Shown in pieces: positions 50,260-57,219 of a stretch of 64,000 nt of DNA (within the stretch, counting starts at the first letter, position 1; each line of letters starts with the position of its first letter). The notes beneath the pieces were generated by a model that made no database searches, had not been told where the DNA came from, and saw nothing but the letters and a program-made list of their open reading frames with translations. Location: the NCBI RefSeq assembly GCF_040654195.1, contig NZ_JBFAHM010000012.1, positions 284,247 through 348,246 on the forward strand, given 5' to 3'. The stretch comes from Hamadaea sp013361475. GTDB taxonomy: Bacteria > Actinomycetota > Actinomycetes > Mycobacteriales > Micromonosporaceae. The position numbers and the translations under genes are program-made.

Positions 50260-51476
50260 GCGGCGCCTCCGCGCAGCCGGACCACGACGGGCAGGTGTTT
50301 GAACCCGGCGAGGAACGCCGAGCGGACTCGGCTCGGCGGACCGGCCGGTTCGACGTCGGTCACCTCGGCGAGGAACCGGCCGAAGAGCAGACGCAGCGTG
50401 CGGCGGGCGATGTGCGAGCCGACGCAGTAGTGCCGCCCGCTGCCGAAGGCGAGGTGGCGGTTGGGCCGCCGCTCTGGCCGGAACCGGTCCGGGGCCTCGA
50501 ACACCTCCGGGTCGCGGTTGGCCGCGGCCAGCCACGCGACCACGGGTTGGCCGGCCTCGACGTCCCGGTTTCCGACCCGGACCGGGTGCCGGGCGTGCCG
50601 GACGAAATGCATGCCGGGCGTGGCGAAGCGCAACGCCTCCTCGACTCCGCTGTCCAGCGACCGCGGCCGCTCCGCCCACTCCCGATAGGCGCCGGTCTCG
50701 GCCAGGTGACAGAGCGTGGCGGCGGGCACGCACGGCAGCGTCACGGCCGCGCCGAGCAGCAGGCTGTACGCGTTCGCGACGACCGAGCCGACCGGCAGCG
50801 GAGCCCCCTCGAACCGCATCGTGGCCAGGATGCTGAGCAGATCGGCACCGGGCCGGCGAAGGCGGTCGCGGACCAGGTCGGCGAAGTACGCGAACAGCTC
50901 TCGATGCCCCCGCTGGAGTGTCGCGGCGACGCCGTCGGGCAGCTGGACGTCGGGATCGTCCTCCGCCGCGCACATCGCTGCCAGCTCCGCCAGGCGCGCC
51001 CAGTCCGACTCCGGTACGCCGAGCAGCGGACCGACGGCGGCCAGCGGCAGCAGCCGGAACACCCCGGCCAGGTCGATCACGGAGCCGGCCGACCGCCGTA
51101 CCGGTTCCAGGACGGCGTCCACGGCTTCGTCCACAGCGGACAGATGAAGGTCGACGGCGCGGGCGTTCAGCGCCTGCTGCACCGGTGCCCGCATCCGGTC
51201 GTGCCGGGGCGGATCGGTCGCGGCGAGCTGCCGTCCGGCCGCGGGATCCGGGCGGCCCAGCAGGTTGAGGAGCGTACCGCGTTCGCTGGTGAACGCCTCG
51301 TAGTCCGAGAGTACGCGGTTGACGTCGGCGTACCGGGTCACCGACCAGAAGCCCGGCCGGTCGCCGGAAGGCGCCTGCCAATGCACCGGATCCTCCTCCC
51401 GCAACGCGTGGAACACCCGGTGCGCGTCGCCGGAGGCGTACAGGCCGGGATCGGCGAGATCGACGAGCGTGGTCAC
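50256..51476 (-). CDS. Cytochrome P450 of the NRPS operon
   Basis: A 406-aa P450; GTG overlaps the carrier-protein stop by 4 bp. Heme-Cys loop FGSGRHYCVGSHIARR, ExxR in EEALRFATP, and C-helix HDRMRAPVQQAL. The I-helix, usually AGx(D/E)TT, reads LLLGAAVTLP, so the acidic residue of the acid-alcohol pair is missing. Its position directly after the carrier-protein gene suggests oxidation of an amino acid held on that carrier, as in known beta-hydroxylating NRPS P450s. The missing acid might point to other chemistry or to substrate-assisted proton delivery. Confidence 0.92.
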   Translation of the reverse strand: MTTLVDLADPGLYASGDAHRVFHALREEDPVHWQAPSGDRPGFWSVTRYADVNRVLSDYEAFTSERGTLLNLLGRPDPAAGRQLAATDPPRHDRMRAPVQQALNARAVDLHLSAVDEAVDAVLEPVRRSAGSVIDLAGVFRLLPLAAVGPLLGVPESDWARLAELAAMCAAEDDPDVQLPDGVAATLQRGHRELFAYFADLVRDRLRRPGADLLSILATMRFEGAPLPVGSVVANAYSLLLGAAVTLPCVPAATLCHLAETGAYREWAERPRSLDSGVEEALRFATPGMHFVRHARHPVRVGNRDVEAGQPVVAWLAAANRDPEVFEAPDRFRPERRPNRHLAFGSGRHYCVGSHIARRTLRLLFGRFLAEVTDVEPAGPPSRVRSAFLAGFKHLPVVVRLRGGAA

Positions 51477-51751
51477 GCCGACGCCAGCTCGGCGACGATG
51501 GCGGCGGCGAGTTCGGCCACGGTCGGACTGAGGAACAACGTCCACGTCGGCACCTCGACGCCGAACAGCTGGTCGATCGCCAGCTGCAGCTCGGCGGCCA
51601 GCAGCGAGTCCCCGCCCAGCTCGAAGAAGTCGTCGTGGATCCCGATCGGCTCGACCTCCAGGCGAGCGGCCCACAGGTCGGCCAGCTGCTGTTCGACGGC
51701 GTCCCGGGGCGCGGCGTACTCGGTGCTCAGGTCGAGGGCCTGGCGGTTCAT
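51473..51751 (-). CDS. Free-standing peptidyl carrier protein
   Basis: A 92-aa carrier protein with the phosphopantetheine Ser in FELGGDSLLAAEL and flanking helices (VEQQLADLWAARL, SPTVAELAAAIVAEL). The ATG overlaps the upstream stop by 4 bp. It would carry the amino acid activated by the adenylation protein and present it to the P450 and the condensation proteins. No phosphopantetheinyl transferase is encoded in the window. Confidence 0.93.
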   Translation of the reverse strand: MNRQALDLSTEYAAPRDAVEQQLADLWAARLEVEPIGIHDDFFELGGDSLLAAELQLAIDQLFGVEVPTWTLFLSPTVAELAAAIVAELASA

Positions 51752-53121
51752 CGGCGTACCTCCTGTGGGGTGGTGGCCGGCAACGCGGCCAGCGGAGTGT
51801 CCGGCGAGGTCACGAGCCGGTCGGCGGCCGAACGGAACCGCCCGGCGATCCGCTCGACGGTGTCCGCGTCGAACATCGCCGGGTCGTAGGTCACCCGGAC
51901 GACGAAGGAGTCGTACGGCTCCATCACCCACAGGAAGTCCACCGGCATGACGGGTGTCTCCCGCACGACGTCGGGCGGCAGCGTCAGCCGTCGATAGTGG
52001 ATGCTCGCGGCGGGGTCCTCGGCGCGGGGGATCGGACGGCACAGTTGCATCGGCGCGGGCACGACGTCCCGTGCGTCGAAGGCCGCCTCGGCCAGCTCCG
52101 GCAGCTCCTCCAGGACGCGGACGAGCGGCACGTCGTGCTGGAGCGCCTCGGTGTTGACCCGATGCACATGCGCGACCGCCTCCGCGACCGTCATCGCACC
52201 GGACAGGTCCAGCCGCAGCACGTGGCCGTTGAGGTAGAAGCCGATGCCGTCCCAGTCCCCGGCGCCCCGCCCGGCCGACAGCACCGGCACGGTGACGCGC
52301 GTCTGACCGGCGTGCCCCGCCATCGCGACGGCGTACGCCGTCAGCAGCAGAGTGAACTCGGTGGTCCGCAGCCGCCGGGCCTGCTCGCGCAGGCCCGCCA
52401 CGACCGGATCCGGCAGGACGAACGTGTGCAGCGCCTTCTCCCGGCTGCCCGCCGTGCCGGGCGCCGGCCGGGGGCGGTCGGCCGGAATGCCGACCCGGCG
52501 TACGCCGGACAGCTGCTCGCGCCAGTAGGGCAGCGCCTCCAGAATCCGCTTCTCCCGGTCGGGCGCGGCCTCGGTCAGGGCGTGGTCTGCGTACTGGGGC
52601 ACCGGTCCGCTGGGGGTGGCCATGCCGCGGAGGCGACGTTCGTACGCCGCGACGACATCCCGGATGGCGACCTGCATCGTCCAGCCGTCGGCGACCGTGC
52701 GGTGGATCATCAGGATCAACGCCGACACGGCCGGACCGAATCGGACGAGGTCGGCGGCGATCAGCGGAACCTGGTCGGGAGGTAGCGGCCGGGTCAGGGC
52801 TTCGGCGGTGATCCGGGCGGTGACGCGTACGCGTTCCTCCGCTGTGGACGCGGTGACGTCGTGGACGCGCAACGGGACCGGCGCGGGTTCGGCGACGCGC
52901 TGGAAGGGGAAGCCCTCGTCCCGGACGACCAGCGTACGCAGCCCCCCGTGCCGCACGACCAGCTCGTCGAGCGCCTCCTGCAGCAGCTCCGGCGTGACCG
53001 GGCCGGTCAGCTCATGCGCGCACCAGTTCACGAATCCGCCGCCGAAGACGCTGCCTCCGTCGTGGACGGCGAACGCGGCGAGCAGTTGCTGGGCATAGGA
53101 CAGTGGTGCTTCGGCGGTCAT
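51748..53121 (-). CDS. Free-standing condensation-domain protein A
   Basis: A 457-aa condensation protein. Start at the ATG giving MTAEAPLSYAQQLLAAFAVH; a longer in-frame reading runs back through the dispersed palindrome and is not credible. The C3 motif is MIHRTVADGW, that is IHxxxDG: the second (catalytic) His and Asp-Gly are present, but the first His is Ile. Other motifs: YWREQLSG, FTLLLTAYAVAMA, IGFYLNGHVLRL. Full family length. First gene of the coupled run that continues with carrier, P450, condensation B, adenylation and acetyltransferase. Confidence 0.87.
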   Translation of the reverse strand: MTAEAPLSYAQQLLAAFAVHDGGSVFGGGFVNWCAHELTGPVTPELLQEALDELVVRHGGLRTLVVRDEGFPFQRVAEPAPVPLRVHDVTASTAEERVRVTARITAEALTRPLPPDQVPLIAADLVRFGPAVSALILMIHRTVADGWTMQVAIRDVVAAYERRLRGMATPSGPVPQYADHALTEAAPDREKRILEALPYWREQLSGVRRVGIPADRPRPAPGTAGSREKALHTFVLPDPVVAGLREQARRLRTTEFTLLLTAYAVAMAGHAGQTRVTVPVLSAGRGAGDWDGIGFYLNGHVLRLDLSGAMTVAEAVAHVHRVNTEALQHDVPLVRVLEELPELAEAAFDARDVVPAPMQLCRPIPRAEDPAASIHYRRLTLPPDVVRETPVMPVDFLWVMEPYDSFVVRVTYDPAMFDADTVERIAGRFRSAADRLVTSPDTPLAALPATTPQEVRR

Positions 53122-53174
53122 GAGCGACTCCCAGTCGGTCTGCGTTCGGTGTTCGGACGCGGCACGTATGCGCT

Positions 53175-53229
53175 GGATCAGGGTTCTGGGCCGGATCCAG
53201 GTCCAAGATTCGACCCAGAACCCTGATCC
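53175..53229. repeat. 55-bp dispersed palindrome, copy 4 of 4
   Basis: GGATCAGGGTTCTGGGCCGG begins the left arm and AACCCTGATCC ends the right arm. It is the most diverged copy (GGTTCTGGG for GGATCTCGG) but with matching changes in both arms. It lies between the SDR stop and the start of condensation protein A. Confidence 0.8.
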
Positions 53230-53263
53230 AGCCGCCGAGACGAGCGCCCATAGCCAGAGCCCG

Positions 53264-54247
53264 TCAGGCGGCGAGAAGTCCACGGCTGGCGGCGAGGTAG
53301 TCGACGGTGGCCACGAACGCCTCCTCGAGCCGCCGGGTGGTGGGCGGTTCGGCCAGCGTGGTCGGAAACCCGGGTACGCCGTCGAACAACGAGGCCAGGG
53401 CCATCAGATTGGCGAACTTGCGGCGCTGCGGGGCGGGCAGCGGATCGATGTACGCCGGCCGGACGACCCGGTCGACGAGCGCGGGACGGACGAACCGCGG
53501 CGGGTGGACGGTCCGGCCCAGGGCCGGCGCCCGCTCGGCGACCAGTTCGACCATGCGCCCGATCGTGAGCGCGGCCGGTCCAGCGGTCAGCCAATGCTCA
53601 CTGACGCCGGTGCCGCGTTCCGCGGCGAGCCCGAGCAGCGCATCGGCGACGACGTCGCGCGGCAGGGCGTCGATCGCGGCGTCCCGGGCGAACGGGAGCA
53701 CCGGCAACAGGTTGCGGAGTACCGCATCCACGGTGGAGTGCAGGCCTTGGAACCGGCTCATCCGCCCGGTGCGGGCGTCACCCATGACGACCCCGATCCG
53801 GGCGATCGCTGCGGGCAGCCCCGCCGCGCGTACCAGCTCCTCGGCGGCCAGCTTCGTCTCCAGGTAGCACCGCGTCAGCGGGGCGGCGGTGTCCCGGCGT
53901 ACGACGAAGGCGGTCGAGGCGAAGACGACCCGTGCCCCGGCGTCGGCGGCGAACTCGAGCACATGCCGGGTACCGGTCACGTTCAGCGCGCGGATCACCT
54001 CGTCGGGTGCGGTGAACTCGGTCGCCCCGGCACAGTGGACGACCGTGTCGACCTCGCTGGTGAGCCGGGCGTACTCGTCGCGAGCCAGACCGAGCCGGGA
54101 TGCGGTGATGTCGCCTGTCACTGTCGCGGCGGCGACATCACCGCGGTGCACCAACGCGACGATCCGCGTGGCCGGCGCTCCGGCCGGGACCGTCCCCAGC
54201 ACGGCCGCGCCCACAGCCCCGCTGCCCCCGGTCAGCAAAATCGTCAT
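53264..54247 (-). CDS. Thioester-reductase-like extended SDR of the NRPS cluster
   Basis: A 327-aa NAD(P)-dependent extended SDR. Cofactor motif LLTGGSGAVGAAVLG; catalytic Tyr-Lys in CYLETKLAAEELV; VVHCAGATEF, NVTGTRHVLEFA and GDARTGRMSRFQGLHS match reductase (R) domains that release NRPS products as aldehydes or alcohols. It stands alone rather than fused to an NRPS. It lies 142 bp upstream of condensation protein A on the same strand, with a palindrome in between, so it may be a separate unit with regulated read-through. Alternative: an ordinary sugar-epimerase-like SDR. Confidence 0.8.
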   Translation of the reverse strand: MTILLTGGSGAVGAAVLGTVPAGAPATRIVALVHRGDVAAATVTGDITASRLGLARDEYARLTSEVDTVVHCAGATEFTAPDEVIRALNVTGTRHVLEFAADAGARVVFASTAFVVRRDTAAPLTRCYLETKLAAEELVRAAGLPAAIARIGVVMGDARTGRMSRFQGLHSTVDAVLRNLLPVLPFARDAAIDALPRDVVADALLGLAAERGTGVSEHWLTAGPAALTIGRMVELVAERAPALGRTVHPPRFVRPALVDRVVRPAYIDPLPAPQRRKFANLMALASLFDGVPGFPTTLAEPPTTRRLEEAFVATVDYLAASRGLLAA

Positions 54248-54343
54248 CGTCTGTGCACTCCCCGTTGTGGGGCCCGCCGGCCGGCGGAACCCGGCGGTCC
54301 CCGGGGTCGATTGTTAGCCGCGGCAGTTGATCGAGGTCAACGG

Positions 54344-54389
54344 CGAACGCGTTCGGCATCGTTCGAAGGCGTTCGAGGCCGACGTTCGC
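54344..54389. promoter_or_regulatory. CGTTCG direct repeats upstream of the reductase gene
   Basis: CGTTCG(G/A/A/C) boxes begin at 54350, 54360, 54370 and 54383, the first three with an exact 10-bp period; the first is part of the 12-bp palindrome CGAACGCGTTCG (54344-54355). They lie 100-140 bp upstream of the reductase start codon (54247, minus strand). A helically phased activator or SARP-like site is possible. Confidence 0.45.
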
Positions 54390-54412
54390 GCAGGTGAGAG
54401 GGGTGCGGCCGA

Positions 54413-55357
54413 TCAGAGGCGGTCGACGGCGAACACCTGCGCCGGATCGTCGGCCGAGCACGCCGCGAAGACCACCGCTCGCTGGCCGGCCTCTGGGCGT
54501 ACCGCGAGGCACTGCCCGAGTTCGACGTTGCGGAGCAGGTGCCCGCCGCCCGCCGGGATCGCCGTGAAGAGCTGGTGCTTGACGTCCGTGCAATAGCCGT
54601 CGGACGGCCGATCACTGTCCGAGACCGGGTCGACGCCCATGCAGCCCGGCCCGAACTCGGGATGGTCGGTGCGGAAGCGGAACGCCTCGCCCCCGGCGGG
54701 CTCCGTCGACAACGCCGGATACGCCTGCTCGCACGGCTCGATGAACAGGTAGCCGCTGCTGCCGGCGTGCTCGCTCAGGCAGCCGGGGCCGCTCATCGGG
54801 CGTACCCGCACCGCTGCGGGCGAGGCCGGGACCGGGGCCACGGTTTCGGGCGCACGGTCCGTGGCCCACCAGGCGACGCCCGCGCCGAGCGCGACGACCA
54901 CAGCCAGCATCGACCACAGGGGTACGCGAGCCCGCAGCCACCGCCGTCGGTTACGTGGTTCCGCCGTTTCCGGCACGGCTGTCGTCCCCGCGGACGCCGT
55001 CTCGTCCGGCTCCTTTTCGTCCGGGTCCGTCGGGCCGGCCGATGGTTCGTCCGTAGTGGACGGTGCGCCGAGGACGATCTGCCGGCGCGCGCCGAGCCAG
55101 CGAGCGAGCTCGTCTCGGCTGCAACCGCACGCCAGGAGCATCGCGGTGACGACCTCCGGCCGGGGCATCGTGTCCCGGTTGAGCGCCGTCGCGAGCGTGC
55201 TGATGGGCAGCGCGACGCCGTGCGCACGGGCGCGTTGCGCGATCTGCCGATAGCTCAGCTCCGAGCTGAGCCGGACGCGGCGCAACAACTCCACGAACTC
55301 GGCGGCGGTGGTGGCGGAGGCAGGGTCGATTCCGGGCTCGGGCATCCCCATCGACAC
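54413..55357 (-). CDS. HTH-transmembrane-extracellular domain protein
   Basis: A 314-aa single-pass membrane protein. Residues ~20-95: XRE-like helix-turn-helix (SYRQIAQRARAHGVALPIST, LATALNR); ~100-140: Pro/Glu-rich linker; ~148-170: one transmembrane helix (VPLWSMLAVVVALGAGVAWW); ~180-314: extracellular domain with six Cys and ricin-like phrases (CLSEHAGSSGYLFIEPC, GQCLAVRPEAGQ, AACSADDPAQVFAVDRL). The layout suggests a one-component signal transducer with a surface carbohydrate-binding sensor. GTG start used; an in-frame ATG lies 12 bp downstream. Last gene of a three-gene operon, 15 bp after the previous stop. Confidence 0.75.
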   Translation of the reverse strand: MSMGMPEPGIDPASATTAAEFVELLRRVRLSSELSYRQIAQRARAHGVALPISTLATALNRDTMPRPEVVTAMLLACGCSRDELARWLGARRQIVLGAPSTTDEPSAGPTDPDEKEPDETASAGTTAVPETAEPRNRRRWLRARVPLWSMLAVVVALGAGVAWWATDRAPETVAPVPASPAAVRVRPMSGPGCLSEHAGSSGYLFIEPCEQAYPALSTEPAGGEAFRFRTDHPEFGPGCMGVDPVSDSDRPSDGYCTDVKHQLFTAIPAGGGHLLRNVELGQCLAVRPEAGQRAVVFAACSADDPAQVFAVDRL

Positions 55358-55372
55358 GGAGCGGCCGGTGGC

Positions 55373-55627
55373 CTATTCGGCGCGGGAGACGACGGTGCCC
55401 GGCCGGATCCGGTCGTCCAGCTCGAGGTCGACGGCGATGGTGGTCGTCCCGGGCGCGCTGTGCAGTTCGATCGACCGCACCACGCCGCCGACCGGCGGCT
55501 GGCCGGGGCCGGCGATGGTCAGCTGGTCGCCGATGTTCAGCGGTTCGCCGTCGAGCCGCCCGGTCACCAGGAGCCAGGGGCGCCCGGTCAGCTTGAACGT
55601 CCGCTCGACGGTGAGCTGCGAACTCAT
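55373..55627 (-). CDS. Small EF-Tu-domain-2-like beta-barrel protein
   Basis: An 84-aa protein made almost entirely of strands in the order of translation-factor domain 2: VERTFKLTGRPWLLVTGRL, GDQLTIAG, VGGVVRSIELH, TTIAVDLELDDRIRPGTVVS. It has no GTPase part, so it cannot be a translation factor. Its ATG overlaps the upstream stop by 4 bp. Role unknown; perhaps an inhibitor or adaptor for the HExxH protein encoded just upstream. Confidence 0.7.
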   Translation of the reverse strand: MSSQLTVERTFKLTGRPWLLVTGRLDGEPLNIGDQLTIAGPGQPPVGGVVRSIELHSAPGTTTIAVDLELDDRIRPGTVVSRAE

Positions 55628-56154
55628 CGGGTGTTCCTCCTCCAGGTGTCGACGAAGGCGTCCTCCGCGGCGTACGCCTCGTCCTCCAGCGGCCCTGTCA
55701 TGGACGATACCCGGCCGTCCTCGTACTGCTTCACGTGCACGCTCTCGTGGCCGAGGGTCCGCACGAGGGTCTCCTCGTCCTGGAACGCGGCCGGGCCGAG
55801 CTGGACGCCCATGTCGTCAGTCCGCGCGACGGCTCCCTGATAGTCCAGGTACGCGATGTCGTCCGGCGCCTCGACGATGTCGACGGGCTTGCCGCGCATG
55901 TCCACTCCGGCCAGTCGGGAGTAGTGGTCGACCGTCTCCGGCGTACGCGGCAGACCGACGCCCTGCTCCATGACCTCACGGTTGCTCAGCGCGCCGGAGC
56001 GGGAGTGGAGTCCCGGGTGCGCGTGGACGGGCGGGCGTGCCGCCCGGGAGACCGACGGCAGCCGGTCGCCCTTCTTGATGATCTTCGCCAGTGGCCGCAT
56101 CAACCCCTGAGCGGCCTCACCGGCGAGCTTGCCGACAGATCGCTTCGATCCCAT
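55624..56154 (-). CDS. Zincin-like HExxH protein (DUF4157-type)
   Basis: A 176-aa protein with the zinc-protease motif in TLGHESVHVKQYEDG (HESVH) and a later acidic helix (GPLEDEAYAAEDAF) that could supply the third ligand. I start at the ATG preceded by GGGAGGG; in-frame TTG or ATG starts 69 and 21 bp upstream are possible. DUF4157-like domains occur in toxins and in proteins linked to contractile injection systems, but no such system is visible here. No signal peptide. First gene of the three-gene operon; a toxin with an adjacent antidote or a housekeeping peptidase are both possible. Confidence 0.65.
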   Translation of the reverse strand: MGSKRSVGKLAGEAAQGLMRPLAKIIKKGDRLPSVSRAARPPVHAHPGLHSRSGALSNREVMEQGVGLPRTPETVDHYSRLAGVDMRGKPVDIVEAPDDIAYLDYQGAVARTDDMGVQLGPAAFQDEETLVRTLGHESVHVKQYEDGRVSSMTGPLEDEAYAAEDAFVDTWRRNTR

Positions 56155-56315
56155 GAGCCCTCCCGTGTCCCCCATGCTCGGATCGTCCCCAGCCAAGGTA
56201 TTGGCTGTGTCGATGGACGGCAATCGGCTGACCGTCGCCTGTGGATGAACACGCCGAAGGCCGCCGACATCGCCAGGCCGACGTCGACGGCCGGATCTCC
56301 CCAGGTGTCAGGGTG

Positions 56316-57155
56316 TTACACCCGCCGCCACAGGGCGGGCGTGTTCGGCGGCTCCCAGCCCGGCAGCGAGGTGTGCGCGATCTGACAGACGTAGCTCAGA
56401 CCGGCATAGGTGACCTGCGCGCCGAGCGCGTACGCCACATAGGGCGCCCAGGTGCCGCCGGTGGGCGGGGTGGGGCTGGTGGTCTTCGTGGGGGTGGGCG
56501 ACGGCGACGGCGGCGTGCCCTGGATGTTGAGGACGAAGTCGAAGGTGGCCTGCCGGCCCGAGCCGACGATCTGCACGTTCATCAGCAGCGCGGGATCGAA
56601 CAGGGTGTCCGTCGAATTGCGGGGCTCGTTCGGGAAGTACAGCTGGGTGGTCAGGATCGGCCGGCCCGGCGCCTGCACCTTGACATGGATGTGCCGGGTA
56701 CGCCCCGGGTACAGCCCCGGCACGATGCTGGTCAGGGTGAACTTGCCCTGGGTGTCGGTGAGCTGGTGACCCCGGAAACGGTTGCCCGCGTTGTCGTAGT
56801 TGCCGCCGTTGTCGGCCTGCCAGAAGTCCAGCAGCGCCCCGGCGATCGGCTGGCAGGCCAGCCCGACGACGTAGCCCGTCAGGGTCAGCGCGGTGCCCGG
56901 TCCGTCGGCGATCGAGGTGCGCAGCGGCGACCCCGGCTTGAAGTAGGGGCCCTCGATCTGCGGCGGCGTCAGATCGTCGTCGTCACAGGACTCGGGCGTG
57001 GCCGCCAGCGGCTGGCCGGAGGGCGTACGCGCCAGCGCCGGCACCCCGGCCAGCAGCGGCACGGCGGGCGCGATCATGGCCGCGCGCAGCAGGGTCTTGC
57101 GGGACACGCCGTTGGCCCGGGACTCCTCGGTACGCGGTTCTTCTTCGTCGCTCAT
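56316..57155 (-). CDS. Secreted intradiol ring-cleavage dioxygenase-like protein with chitin-binding tail
   Basis: A 279-aa exported protein. Signal: GVSRKTLLRAAMIAPAVPLL, Tat-like with an RK pair. Residues ~60-210 match the intradiol dioxygenase fold: IEGPYFKPGSPLR, YDNAGNRFRGHQLTDTQGKF, PGLYPGRTRHIHVKVQ, supplying the two Tyr and two His Fe(III) ligands. A Thr/Pro linker leads to a CBM5/12-like module (APYVAYALGAQVTYAGLSYV, ending ALWRRV). Secreted members act on catechol-type aromatics outside the cell, for example in lignin or humus. It is the third of three CBM-tailed exoenzymes in a row. Confidence 0.87.
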   Translation of the reverse strand: MSDEEEPRTEESRANGVSRKTLLRAAMIAPAVPLLAGVPALARTPSGQPLAATPESCDDDDLTPPQIEGPYFKPGSPLRTSIADGPGTALTLTGYVVGLACQPIAGALLDFWQADNGGNYDNAGNRFRGHQLTDTQGKFTLTSIVPGLYPGRTRHIHVKVQAPGRPILTTQLYFPNEPRNSTDTLFDPALLMNVQIVGSGRQATFDFVLNIQGTPPSPSPTPTKTTSPTPPTGGTWAPYVAYALGAQVTYAGLSYVCQIAHTSLPGWEPPNTPALWRRV

Positions 57156-57219
57156 GACTTCTCCGTTCGTGGGGAAGGGACCGGGGACGGCGGCTTCTGG
57201 CCCGCCGTCCCCGGCGGTA

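Noticed and set aside
53122..53283. N-terminal extension of condensation protein A
   Set aside because: It is read through the dispersed palindrome; the canonical condensation start follows the internal ATG.
55624..56154. Extracellular contractile injection system effector
   Set aside because: The HExxH domain resembles effectors linked to such systems, but no sheath, tube, baseplate or AAA ATPase gene is in the window.
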